Part shown: in pieces, positions 26,314-34,366 of the stretch
Layout: each line of letters opens with the position of its first letter
Numbering within the stretch: the stretch's first letter is position 1
DNA from: Caldifermentibacillus hisashii
GTDB lineage: Bacteria; Bacillota; Bacilli; Bacillales; Caldibacillaceae
Length of the DNA stretch: 64,000 nt
Assembly: GCF_027568575.1 (NCBI RefSeq)
Contig: NZ_JANUVP010000001.1
Reading direction: 5' to 3' (one strand)
The notes under the pieces: model-generated
Seen by the model: the letters and a program-made list of their open reading frames with translations, nothing else
Databases searched by the model: none
Told to the model about the DNA's origin: nothing
Made by a program: the position numbers and the translations under genes

Positions 26314-27306
26314 CTATTCCTTATAAACATATTTCAATGCATCTTCCGGTTTCGAATAAGCGGCTGCTTCGGCATAATCGGTTGCATCATTGACGATGTT
26401 TTTTACCTTGTCTTGAATTTCTCTTTCCACTTGGTCATTCAGTAAACCAACTTCTCTTAAATATGTTCCAAAAAATTGAAGCGGATCATTGTCTTTGAGA
26501 TTATCTAATTCTGTGTGATCACGGTATGCCCTGTCATCATCATCACTTGAGTGAGCGGTAAAGCGATACGTAATCGTTTCAATCAACGTCGGACCACCAC
26601 CGCTTCTCGCGCGATTGACTGCCTCTTTGACCACCTCATAGACCGCCAGCGGATCTTTCCCGTCTACCGTAACCCCCGGCATCCCATATCCCGCTGCTCG
26701 ACTTGATACATGTTCACAACTCAGCTGCTTCGATACCGGTACAGATATAGCATATTGATTGTTTTCACACATAAATATGACCGGGAGTTTATGAACACCG
26801 GCAAAATTTAATCCTTCATGGAAATCTCCTTGGTTGGAAGAGCCTTCACCAAATGTAACGAAAGAGATAAAGTCTTGCCGTTTCATCTTTGCCGCCAGCG
26901 CAAAACCGACAGCATGCGGTACTTGCGTTGTAACCGGTGAAGAACCGGTAACGATTCGATTTTTCTTTTTCCCAAAATGACTTGGCATCTGTCTTCCACC
27001 GGAATTTGGATCCTCAGCCTTTGCAAAAGCTGATAACATAATTTCTCTTGGTGTCATGCCAAAAGAAAGCACAACTCCCAAATCACGATAATAGGGCAAT
27101 ATATAATCCTTTGTCCGGTCAAGCGCATAAGCAGCACCGATTTGAGCACCTTCATGCCCCTGACCGGAAATAACAAATGGAATTTTTCCGGACCGATTTA
27201 ATAGCCACATGCGTTCGTCCAATTTTCTTGTCAGGACGATGGTTTCATACATTTCCAAAACGGTGTCATCGGATAAACCGAGAGAGCGATGGCGAAATTC
27301 TGCCAC
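26314..27306 (-). CDS. bkdAA: Branched-chain 2-oxoacid dehydrogenase E1 alpha
   Basis: A 330-aa thiamine diphosphate-binding subunit. The ThDP motif begins at FGEGSSNQGDFHEGLNFA and ends in CENNQYAISV (about residues 150-185); the RFTAHSSDDDDRAYR segment is the regulatory loop found in BCKDH E1 alpha, but no kinase is expected in bacteria. Start is GTG 27306, with AAAGGAGG nine bases upstream. It follows lpdV by 90 bases. Confidence 0.96.
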   Translation of the reverse strand: MAEFRHRSLGLSDDTVLEMYETIVLTRKLDERMWLLNRSGKIPFVISGQGHEGAQIGAAYALDRTKDYILPYYRDLGVVLSFGMTPREIMLSAFAKAEDPNSGGRQMPSHFGKKKNRIVTGSSPVTTQVPHAVGFALAAKMKRQDFISFVTFGEGSSNQGDFHEGLNFAGVHKLPVIFMCENNQYAISVPVSKQLSCEHVSSRAAGYGMPGVTVDGKDPLAVYEVVKEAVNRARSGGGPTLIETITYRFTAHSSDDDDRAYRDHTELDNLKDNDPLQFFGTYLREVGLLNDQVEREIQDKVKNIVNDATDYAEAAAYSKPEDALKYVYKE

Positions 27307-27396
27307 AAGTCAAAACCTCCTTTTGAAATCGTTTTACATATGGCAATTTTTTAAAAAAGCAGTAGCTTATTATAAAAGACATGAAAAAATCGAAAT

Positions 27397-28815
27397 TTAT
27401 AGATGAATTGGTCTACCTTCTGCCATTAAACTTGCTTCCGAAAATATTTCAGAAAGAGTCGGGTGCGGATGAATGGTATAAGCCATTTCATCCGGAGTTG
27501 CATCAAGAACAAAAGCAAGGGAAGCTTCAGATATTAAATCGGTAACATGAGGACCGATCATATGAATCCCGAGTAAATCATTCGTTTTTGCATCAGCAAT
27601 CAGTTTTACAAAGCCGGATGGATGGCCTGTAATTAGAGCTTTACCAATGGCTTTAAACGGAAATCGGCCAATTTTTAATTCAAAATTTTTGTTCTTTGCT
27701 TCTTTTTCGGTCATGCCGATACTGGCAATTTCGGGAAAGGAATACGTACATTTGGGAACATGATGATAATTTAACGGCTCCGGATCTTGATTTGCCATAT
27801 GTTCGACTGCAATTGTACCTTCTCTTGCAGCAACATGAGCCAATTGCATGCCCCCGATACAGTCACCGATTGCATAAATATGCGATTCCTTTGTTTGGTA
27901 AAATTCGTTAACTTGAATAAAACCATTGTTTATGTCAATATCGGTATTTTCCAAACCAATTCCCTCAGTATTAGCTGCTCTTCCGACAGAAACAAGCATT
28001 TTTTCGGCAGTGAACTCCGTTTTCTTTCCGTTTTGCTTTACTGTTACGGTTATTTGGTTATCCTTTTCCAAACTATCAGTAATCATTGCCTTTGTTAAAA
28101 TTTGTATCCCCTTCTTGCGGAAAACTTGGGTAATCTCCTTACTAATCTCATCATCCTCATGAGGGGCCAAGCGATTGGAAGCTTCTACAATGGTTACTTG
28201 AACATCAAAATCCGCTAACATTGAAGCCCACTCCAAACCAATCACTCCGCCGCCGACAATAATGATTGATTCCGGCAAATAGTCTAATTGCAACATATCA
28301 TCAGAAGATAAGATATTGTTTTTGTTGAACGGCAGGCTCGGCAGTTCTCTTGGTTTTGATCCGGTCGCAAGCAAGACAAACTTTGGAATTAACATTTCGT
28401 TCTCTTGATTTGTATCAGATTCTACCGAAACCGTACCCGGTAACGGAGAAAAAATCGATGGACCCATGATTCGGCCAATTCCATTGTACACATCGATTTT
28501 ATTTTTTTTGATTAACATTTGCACACCTTGATACAATTGCTCGGTAATTTCTGATTTTCGTTTTTGAACTTTGGCAAAATCCAATTTTTCCACTTTTGTT
28601 AATACGCCGTAATCACTGCTTTCTTTCATCGTCCGATAAACTTCTGCACTTTTTAATAATGTTTTTGTCGGAATGCACCCTTGATGGAGACATGTGCCAC
28701 CTAACTTGTTTTTTTCAACAATTGCTGTTTTTAAACCGAGTTGGCTGGCCCGAATCGCGGCTACATATCCGCCTGTCCCGCCTCCAATAATCACTAAGTC
28801 ATACTCTTTTGCCAT
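27397..28815 (-). CDS. lpdV: Dihydrolipoyl dehydrogenase E3 of the Bkd complex
   Basis: LpdV reoxidises dihydrolipoamide on E2 with NAD. In this 472-aa flavoprotein IIGGGTGGYVAAIRA binds FAD, GGTCLHQGCIPTK holds the redox cysteine pair, VGGGVIGLEWASML binds NAD, and IHPHPTLSE near the end holds the catalytic base. The LHQGCIPTK form and operon position fit the Bkd-specific E3. In B. subtilis, buk lies just upstream of lpdV; here bcd does, with 73 bases between and no buk remnant. Confidence 0.95.
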   Translation of the reverse strand: MAKEYDLVIIGGGTGGYVAAIRASQLGLKTAIVEKNKLGGTCLHQGCIPTKTLLKSAEVYRTMKESSDYGVLTKVEKLDFAKVQKRKSEITEQLYQGVQMLIKKNKIDVYNGIGRIMGPSIFSPLPGTVSVESDTNQENEMLIPKFVLLATGSKPRELPSLPFNKNNILSSDDMLQLDYLPESIIIVGGGVIGLEWASMLADFDVQVTIVEASNRLAPHEDDEISKEITQVFRKKGIQILTKAMITDSLEKDNQITVTVKQNGKKTEFTAEKMLVSVGRAANTEGIGLENTDIDINNGFIQVNEFYQTKESHIYAIGDCIGGMQLAHVAAREGTIAVEHMANQDPEPLNYHHVPKCTYSFPEIASIGMTEKEAKNKNFELKIGRFPFKAIGKALITGHPSGFVKLIADAKTNDLLGIHMIGPHVTDLISEASLAFVLDATPDEMAYTIHPHPTLSEIFSEASLMAEGRPIHL

Positions 28816-28888
28816 TCATTTCACCTCTAATTATCGGATCTAAAACCAAATCATCAATATAAGAAATATGGGTAACCCTTTGTATCGT

Positions 28889-29989
28889 TTATTTCAGCCG
28901 CTTTTTCAAAATATGTTTTTCATTTGTCAAAAACGATTTTCTTGAACGGCTCACTTTATTGATCCGTTCTTCGGCCATTCGGTCCGCTGCCAAATATGAA
29001 GGAATCTGCTCACGCTTGGAAATTTCGAATATTTTTTTTATGTTGTTATATATTTGTTCAATTTTTTTATAAGCTCTTTCTTTATTGTAGCCGTATAATT
29101 CATCGGCCACATTGATTACGCCACCTGCATTAATAACATAATCCGGGGCATAAATAATTCCTAATTCATGCAAAAGATCCCCATGGCGGTTTTCCTTTAA
29201 TTGATTATTGGCTGAACCGGCGATGACTTTTGCCTTCAACTGAGGAATTGTTTCGTCATTTAAAATGGCGCCTAAAGCACAAGGTGAAAACACATCACAT
29301 TCGACAGCATAAATATCGGCAGGATCTACAGCTTCTGCCCCAAATTCATCTTGAACTCTTTTCACAGCTTCTTTATTAATATCTGTTACGATCAGTTTTG
29401 CCCCTTCTTCAAAAAGAAAACGGCAAAGATGATAAGCAACATTGCCTGCTCCTTGAACAGCAACCACTTTTCCTTCCAATGAATCATTTCCAAAGTATTC
29501 TGATACAGCTGCTTTCATCCCTTTGTAAATGCCGTAAGCCGTCGCCGGTGAAGGATTTCCCGATGATCCAAAAGCAGGAGAAACACCTGTTACGAATTCC
29601 GTTTCTTGGTAAATAATATCCATATCTTCTACTGTTGTACCCACATCTTCCGCCGTTATATACCTGCCATTTAATCCTTGAATAAATCGACCGTAAGCAC
29701 GGAACTTTTCTTCACTTTTATCGCTTTTCGGATCACCGATAATAACTGCTTTTCCGCCTCCTAAATTTAAACCGCTGGCGGCATTTTTGTAAGTCATTCC
29801 CTTGGCAAGTCTTAAGGCATCAATAATGGCTGCTTCTTCTGAGGCGTATGTCCACATTCTTGTTCCCCCAAGAGCAGGTCCTAAGGTTGTATCATGTATG
29901 GCAATAATCGCTTTTAGACCTGAATTTTTATCTTGAACAAAATGCAATTCCTCATAATCAAACTCTTCCATATACCGAAAAATATCCAT
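28889..29989 (-). CDS. bcd: Leucine dehydrogenase
   Basis: Bcd deaminates leucine, isoleucine and valine to the keto acids used by the Bkd complex, with NAD. The 366-aa protein has the catalytic lysine in GMTYKNAASGLNLGGGKAVI-like sequence (K about 80), and a Rossmann motif VQGAGNVAYHLCRFL (about 180). First gene after a sigma-54 promoter; the 5' leader is about 35 bases. The C-terminal tail (KHILKKRLK) is basic. Confidence 0.95.
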   Translation of the reverse strand: MDIFRYMEEFDYEELHFVQDKNSGLKAIIAIHDTTLGPALGGTRMWTYASEEAAIIDALRLAKGMTYKNAASGLNLGGGKAVIIGDPKSDKSEEKFRAYGRFIQGLNGRYITAEDVGTTVEDMDIIYQETEFVTGVSPAFGSSGNPSPATAYGIYKGMKAAVSEYFGNDSLEGKVVAVQGAGNVAYHLCRFLFEEGAKLIVTDINKEAVKRVQDEFGAEAVDPADIYAVECDVFSPCALGAILNDETIPQLKAKVIAGSANNQLKENRHGDLLHELGIIYAPDYVINAGGVINVADELYGYNKERAYKKIEQIYNNIKKIFEISKREQIPSYLAADRMAEERINKVSRSRKSFLTNEKHILKKRLK

Positions 29990-30036
29990 TGCTGCAACTC
30001 TCCTCCTGTTTGTAAAATTGAACTCATAGAATATAC

Positions 30037-30052
30037 TGCAAAAACAATGCCA
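30037..30052 (-). promoter_or_regulatory. Sigma-54 (SigL) -24/-12 promoter of the bkd operon
   Basis: On the minus strand TGGCATTGTTTTTGCA matches the sigma-54 consensus TGGCAC-N5-TTGCA at 15 of the scored positions except one, with exactly ten bases between the GG and GC pairs. It lies 48 bases before the bcd start and the neighbouring upstream gene encodes a sigma-54 activator (bkdR). Confidence 0.88.
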
Positions 30053-30203
30053 TGAATAGGTGAAAATAATAATGGTTCATACCAAAAACGTTTTTCGCAT
30101 AAAATTTTGTCTAAAACCCCATTTTATACAACAAAAATCGAGGGCTTGGACAAAAATCCGGACTTGGGTTTCAACCGATAATGATGAAAACATCTGTTGA
30201 TTC

Positions 30204-30252
30204 TGCAAGTATTTGCAAACCATGCAAAATTCCGCTTGCAAGAAATTGCAAT
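30204..30252 (-). promoter_or_regulatory. Candidate BkdR upstream activating sequences (five TGCAA repeats)
   Basis: TGCAA occurs at 30204, 30214, 30223, 30237 and 30247, spacings 10, 9, 14 and 10. Three copies expand to perfect palindromes: TTTGCAAA (30212-30219), CTTGCAAG (30235-30242) and ATTGCAAT (30245-30252). The cluster lies about 155-200 bases upstream of the sigma-54 promoter and touches the bkdR stop codon, where an enhancer for a DNA-looping activator would be expected. Confidence 0.5.
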
Positions 30253-31949
30253 TATAAGCCGTATTTTTCCATTTTATAATATAAAGTTCGAATCGAAACT
30301 CCCAGCTCTTTGGCTGTTTTTGTTTTATTTCCACGATGTTTATGTAAAATATGGCTAATAATCCTTTTCTCAAAGTTCTCCACCAAAGTATACAACGGTA
30401 AAGACGCTTCATTCGGATGATCTTGCTCTTGATTTTTTTGAAAGTTATATCCGAGTTTTGACAGATGCTTTATATCTATCCTATTTTCACTATAGTCCAT
30501 AAAAATAATTGCACGACCGAGTATATTTTCCAATTCACGAACATTTCCCGGCCAAGCATAGCGTTTTAACAGTTCAGCTGCTTCATTCGTTATGCCCTCG
30601 ACGTTTCTGCCGTAGTCATGATTTATTTTTTTGATTAAATGATCACAGAGCAACGGGATATCCTCTAAACGGGACCTTAAAGGTGGTATGTATATTGGAA
30701 TTCGGTTAAGTCGATAGAATAAATCCTCCCGAAAATTCCCCTTGCGTATTTCTTGTTCAAGATTTTTGTTCGTAGCCGCAATAATTCTCACTTGAATCGA
30801 AATCGGCTTCGTTCCACCGACACGAATAATTTCCCGTTCTTGTAACACCCTTAACAATTTTGCTTGTGTACTCAATGATAACTCGCCAATTTCGTCAAGG
30901 AAAATACTCCCATTATTAGCTTCTTCAAAATAACCCTTTTTGCCGCCACGTTTTGCACCGGAAAAGGCTCCTTCTTCATAGCCAAACAGTTCACTTTCTA
31001 ATAATGATTCAGAAATTGCCGCACAATTTACCCGAATAAAATGGTTATATTTGCGACCACTTTCATTATGGATCGCATGGGCAAATAATTCCTTTCCAGT
31101 ACCTGATTCACCTCTTAGCAAAACCGTTGCCGGGGTCTTGGCCGCGATTCTTGCCTGCTCAATGGCAATAAGCATCTCTTCAGATCGTCCGACAATATCG
31201 TCAAAGTTATATTTCGCCTCCAATGTCCGAATTCGTTCTTTTGCTCTTTGTAATTCGGTTGTCAGCTCCCGAATTTCCGACATATCATGAATGATTCCGA
31301 CACTGCCTTTTAGCTGACCATCCACAATAATGGGGGCAACATTAACCGCAACCTCTTTTTTCTTAGGACCGACAAGCATTTTAACCCCTCGAACCGGTTT
31401 TTTTGTTTTTAGTACATGAAAATGCATGCTCTCCCCTTTATAAATATCTGTAGTTGCAGGCTTTCCTAGTACATCTTCTTCCGTTAATCCGGTTATCCGA
31501 GTATAGGCGGGGTTAATTAAAATCCCATTTCCGTTTTCATCAACAACGGATATTGCATCATTACTGGAATGGATAATCGCCTTAAGCATGACATCGCCTT
31601 TTATTGTTTCACTTTGTAATTCTCGAATCAATTGTTCTTTTTCTTTAAAAAGGTGAACGATCATTTCGGCGATTGACCCCGGAACGATGATAAAATCCTC
31701 CTTAAACTGTTGAAGTTCTTGGTATACTTGTTCATCACCCGTCACATCAATAATGATATCAATTTCTTTATCAATAAATGTACGCCAATCGTTCCCGTAC
31801 GGAATCCCTTCTTTTTTTGCAATAAGAATCCCGGGTGCCTGCAAATTTTTATCAATGATCACCCTCGTTTTTAGCGTCTTCATTTCACTTAAAAGGTTCA
31901 AAATTGCAGTACCGCCTTTTCCGGCTCCAATTACCATGACGCTTTGCAA
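30252..31949 (-). CDS. bkdR: Sigma-54-dependent transcriptional activator BkdR
   Basis: A 565-aa enhancer-binding protein for branched-chain keto acid use. The N-terminus (VMVIGAGKGGTAILNLL, about 1-115) looks like a nucleotide-binding Rossmann-type sensor; a PAS domain follows (IIHSSNDAISVVDENGNGI, about 125-230); the AAA+ domain has GESGTGKE, the sigma-54 contact loop GAFSGA and FLDEIGELS; a Fis-type helix-turn-helix ends the protein (KTAKELGVSIRTLYYKM). Start is TTG 31949 behind GGGGGTGGGG. It is shorter than the 692-aa B. subtilis protein, so the sensor part differs. The bcd promoter lies just downstream. Confidence 0.92.
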   Translation of the reverse strand: MQSVMVIGAGKGGTAILNLLSEMKTLKTRVIIDKNLQAPGILIAKKEGIPYGNDWRTFIDKEIDIIIDVTGDEQVYQELQQFKEDFIIVPGSIAEMIVHLFKEKEQLIRELQSETIKGDVMLKAIIHSSNDAISVVDENGNGILINPAYTRITGLTEEDVLGKPATTDIYKGESMHFHVLKTKKPVRGVKMLVGPKKKEVAVNVAPIIVDGQLKGSVGIIHDMSEIRELTTELQRAKERIRTLEAKYNFDDIVGRSEEMLIAIEQARIAAKTPATVLLRGESGTGKELFAHAIHNESGRKYNHFIRVNCAAISESLLESELFGYEEGAFSGAKRGGKKGYFEEANNGSIFLDEIGELSLSTQAKLLRVLQEREIIRVGGTKPISIQVRIIAATNKNLEQEIRKGNFREDLFYRLNRIPIYIPPLRSRLEDIPLLCDHLIKKINHDYGRNVEGITNEAAELLKRYAWPGNVRELENILGRAIIFMDYSENRIDIKHLSKLGYNFQKNQEQDHPNEASLPLYTLVENFEKRIISHILHKHRGNKTKTAKELGVSIRTLYYKMEKYGL

Positions 31950-32281
31950 AACCCCACCCCCACGCTCTAGCTCTACTATAAAATTGTGTAGTCCGCAATT
32001 CTTTGTTTCCTAACACAGTTTGCCTATAGGAGTAACAAAAAAATGCGATTACATAGCCCCTGCCCGTAACGGAAATGTCGATTGAAACAAAGATAAATCC
32101 ATTATGGGTATTATACCACAACGGGTCTATTTGCAAGGGTAGAAATGAAAGAATTAGGAAAATAAACACAACTTTATCTTGCAATGGAGTAAAGAGCGGA
32201 TGAACAAAAAGTCAGTTTTCTTGACATTCCATTCGTTTTTTATCATATTGAATGCATAAAATTATTTAAAGGGGGCTTTCA
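31950..32281. other. Divergent promoter region of bkdR and yqzF
   Basis: 332 bases. It contains the yqzF promoter at its right end; apart from that no stem-loop or open frame with an RBS is visible. Confidence 0.5.
32221..32249 (+). promoter_or_regulatory. Sigma-A promoter of yqzF
   Basis: A perfect TTGACA (32221-32226), 17-base spacer, and CATATT (32244-32249), 32 bases before the yqzF start. Confidence 0.6.
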
Positions 32282-32521
32282 ATGGGCCGTGTTTTCGCAT
32301 TTTTTCTTGCAGCAATCCCCATTAGCTTATCAGTCATCGGTGTGAAATTAATCCGGGATAGCTTGTTTCAAATCATTTATTGGCCGTTTGCTTTTCCTTG
32401 GCTACAAACGATTGTCGGGATTGTCCTGTTTTTGTTGGGTCTTTCCTTTATCGGCGGATTTATTTACCACCGTGATAAAAAAAGAAATAAAGTGACAAAA
32501 CGCCGCTTTACCCGTCGGTAA
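32282..32521 (+). CDS. yqzF: DUF2627 membrane protein YqzF
   Basis: A 79-aa protein with two predicted membrane helices (VFAFFLAAIPISLSVIGV and TIVGIVLFLLGLSFIGGFIY) and a basic tail (HRDKKRNK..KRRFTRR). It matches the small DUF2627 family, found in Bacilli next to bkdR; function unknown. AAAGGGGG lies seven bases before the ATG. Confidence 0.85.
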   Translation: MGRVFAFFLAAIPISLSVIGVKLIRDSLFQIIYWPFAFPWLQTIVGIVLFLLGLSFIGGFIYHRDKKRNKVTKRRFTRR

Positions 32522-32540
32522 AATAGTCGGCGTTTTTGTT
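32497..32540. terminator. Terminator after yqzF
   Basis: AAAACGCCG pairs with CGGCGTTTT and a 22-base loop that contains the yqzF stop. TTTTTG follows on the plus strand; A-rich flank before it would serve the convergent glycerophosphodiesterase gene. Confidence 0.65.
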
Positions 32541-32543
32541 CAC

Positions 32544-33266
32544 TTACACGGTTTTTAATTCCTTTGCTTTTTTCGGAAAATCAGTGATTATCGCATGTGT
32601 ATTACAATTCAAAAACCTCTTTATATCTTCATCTTGATTGACTGTGTATGGACGGACTTTTATTCCATGATTTTGCGATAATGTGATCAATTCATCGGGG
32701 ATGACCCGATAATTCGGGTGGATCCCCTTAGCACGAATCGATTGAGCATAAATCCAAGGCATAAACAGACCTTCAGCATATAAGGGAGCCGTTTCAATTT
32801 CAGGAGCAAGTCGATAACAGTAAACAAGGGAGTAATGATTAAAAGAAGAAAAAATGACGCGCTCTTCCAATTTATTTTTTTTGACCATAGCCACCGTTTT
32901 CTCTTCTAATTCATAATTGGAAATTGATTTCGTTTTAAACTCTATATTTACAAATAAATTAGTGCCTTTGAACCATTCAAAAAACTCGTTCAAGGTCGGG
33001 ATTTCTGCTTTAAATTGACCATTTTGAAATTTCGCTCCCGCATTCAACTTTTTAATATCTTTCAATAACAAATTATTTATATACCCTTTACCGTCAGTCG
33101 TTCTATCTACTTTTTCATCATGAATAATGATGACTTCTCCATCTTTTGTTAATTGAACATCCAATTCAATACCGTCTGCACCGGCCCGTTCTGCCTCTTG
33201 AAAAGAAATCATTGTATTTTCAGGGTGCGTACCTGCTGAACCGCGATGCCCAAAAATATATGTCAT
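32544..33266 (-). CDS. Glycerophosphodiester phosphodiesterase family protein
   Basis: A 240-aa GDPD-domain protein without a signal peptide, so cytoplasmic (YqiK-type, unlike secreted GlpQ). FGHRGSAGTHPENTM carries the catalytic first His-Arg and Glu, GIELDVQLTKDGEVIIIHDE the metal ligands and second catalytic His. It would hydrolyse glycerophosphodiesters to glycerol-3-phosphate. The gene lies 77 bases after spo0A with no visible terminator between, so read-through is likely. Confidence 0.92.
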   Translation of the reverse strand: MTYIFGHRGSAGTHPENTMISFQEAERAGADGIELDVQLTKDGEVIIIHDEKVDRTTDGKGYINNLLLKDIKKLNAGAKFQNGQFKAEIPTLNEFFEWFKGTNLFVNIEFKTKSISNYELEEKTVAMVKKNKLEERVIFSSFNHYSLVYCYRLAPEIETAPLYAEGLFMPWIYAQSIRAKGIHPNYRVIPDELITLSQNHGIKVRPYTVNQDEDIKRFLNCNTHAIITDFPKKAKELKTV

Positions 33267-33343
33267 GCTAACACCCGCTTTGCTTGTTTTAATTTTATTT
33301 TACACAGCTCTAATTTCCTCGTAAACTTTGTCCAATACATACT

Positions 33344-34135
33344 TTAGGAAGCTTGGTGTTCCAGCCGCAATTTGTCTGCAACCATCGCGATGAACTCTGA
33401 ATTTGTCGGCTTTGCTTTTGACATACTTACGGTATATCCAAACAAATTTGATATCGATTCAATATTGCCGCGGGACCACGCTACTTCAATGGCATGACGG
33501 ATGGCCCGTTCTACCCTGCTGGCTGTCGTATTGTATTTTTTAGCAATATCCGGATATAACACTTTTGTAATTGAACCTAATAATTCGATATCATTGTACA
33601 CCATCGAGATCGCATCCCTTAAATACATATATCCTTTAATATGGGCTGGTACGCCGATTTCATGAATAATATTGGTAATACTGGCATCCAGACTTTTGTT
33701 GGCACGGGGTTGAATAACCGCTTGACTCAAATTATTGTTTGCCATATTATTTTTCGGTAAAAGACCGATTCTAAAAACATTTCGGATTTGTTCAACCAAC
33801 TGGTCCATATTGAACGGTTTTAAAACAAAATATGATGCACCCAATTCAAGTGCTTTTTTTGTGACATCTTCTTGACCAAATGCGGTTAGCATAATAACTT
33901 TTGGCATGTATTCTTTTTCCTTTAATCGTTCTAAAACCGCAAGACCATCCAAATGAGGCATAATAATATCCAATAATAAAACATCCGGTTTTAATTGATC
34001 AATCATTTTTAAACAATCTTGCCCATTAAATGCTATATCAACAACTTCCATCCCTTCTTGACTATTTATGTAATTTTTTAATAAATTAGTTAGTTCTTTA
34101 TTGTCATCAACAATACAAACTTTAATATTTTCCAC
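33344..34135 (-). CDS. spo0A: Sporulation master regulator Spo0A
   Basis: Spo0A is the phosphorelay response regulator that commits the cell to sporulation. The 263-aa protein has a receiver domain with the acidic pocket D10-D11 and phosphorylated D56 (DVLLLDIIMPHLDG), conserved T and K (LTAFGQ, VLKPF), a linker, and the Spo0A-specific DNA-binding domain (HEIGVPAHIKGYMYLRDAI, the recognition helix in TTASRVERAIRHAIEVAW, and C-terminal SEFIAMVADKLRLEH). Start is GTG 34135 behind AGGGAGGATG. An 0A box lies upstream. Confidence 0.99.
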   Translation of the reverse strand: MENIKVCIVDDNKELTNLLKNYINSQEGMEVVDIAFNGQDCLKMIDQLKPDVLLLDIIMPHLDGLAVLERLKEKEYMPKVIMLTAFGQEDVTKKALELGASYFVLKPFNMDQLVEQIRNVFRIGLLPKNNMANNNLSQAVIQPRANKSLDASITNIIHEIGVPAHIKGYMYLRDAISMVYNDIELLGSITKVLYPDIAKKYNTTASRVERAIRHAIEVAWSRGNIESISNLFGYTVSMSKAKPTNSEFIAMVADKLRLEHQAS

Positions 34136-34183
34136 AAGACATCCTCCCTATACAAAATCTCTTTATTCATTGTAAATAAAATT

Positions 34184-34190
34184 TTCGACA
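34184..34190 (-). promoter_or_regulatory. 0A box upstream of spo0A
   Basis: TGTCGAA on the minus strand is the exact core of the Spo0A-binding box, 49 bases before the spo0A start. A sigma-H-like -10 (AATGAAT) lies nearer the start, so the box falls in the promoter, consistent with known autoregulation. Confidence 0.65.
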
Positions 34191-34331
34191 CTTCCAATAA
34201 AAATCCCTTTAATTTTTTAAAAAAATGTCCTTTTTCCTATATTTCTTACTTTTTTCTACAACATGTGACATTTTTCTTTTTTTATCGGTAAAAATTTCAA
34301 TTTGGCCCACTTCGAATTTTAGGTAAAAGCG

Positions 34332-34366
34332 AAAAAAAAAACGAGAAGCCCGTTTGGGTCTCGTTT
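34332..34366 (-). terminator. Terminator of spoIVB
   Basis: AAACGAGACCC pairs with GGGCTTCTCGTTT (one bulge), followed on the minus strand by about ten Ts. It overlaps the spoIVB stop region and isolates spo0A from spoIVB read-through. Confidence 0.88.

Noticed and set aside
30077..30412. 111-codon minus-strand frame overlapping the bkdR end
   Set aside because: It is a different frame over the bkdR 3' end and the TGCAA cluster, has no RBS, and its product has no recognisable features.
34136..34364. Full sigma-H promoter of spo0A
   Set aside because: AATGAAT fits a -10, but no AGGA-type -35 stands at the right distance, so only the 0A box is listed.
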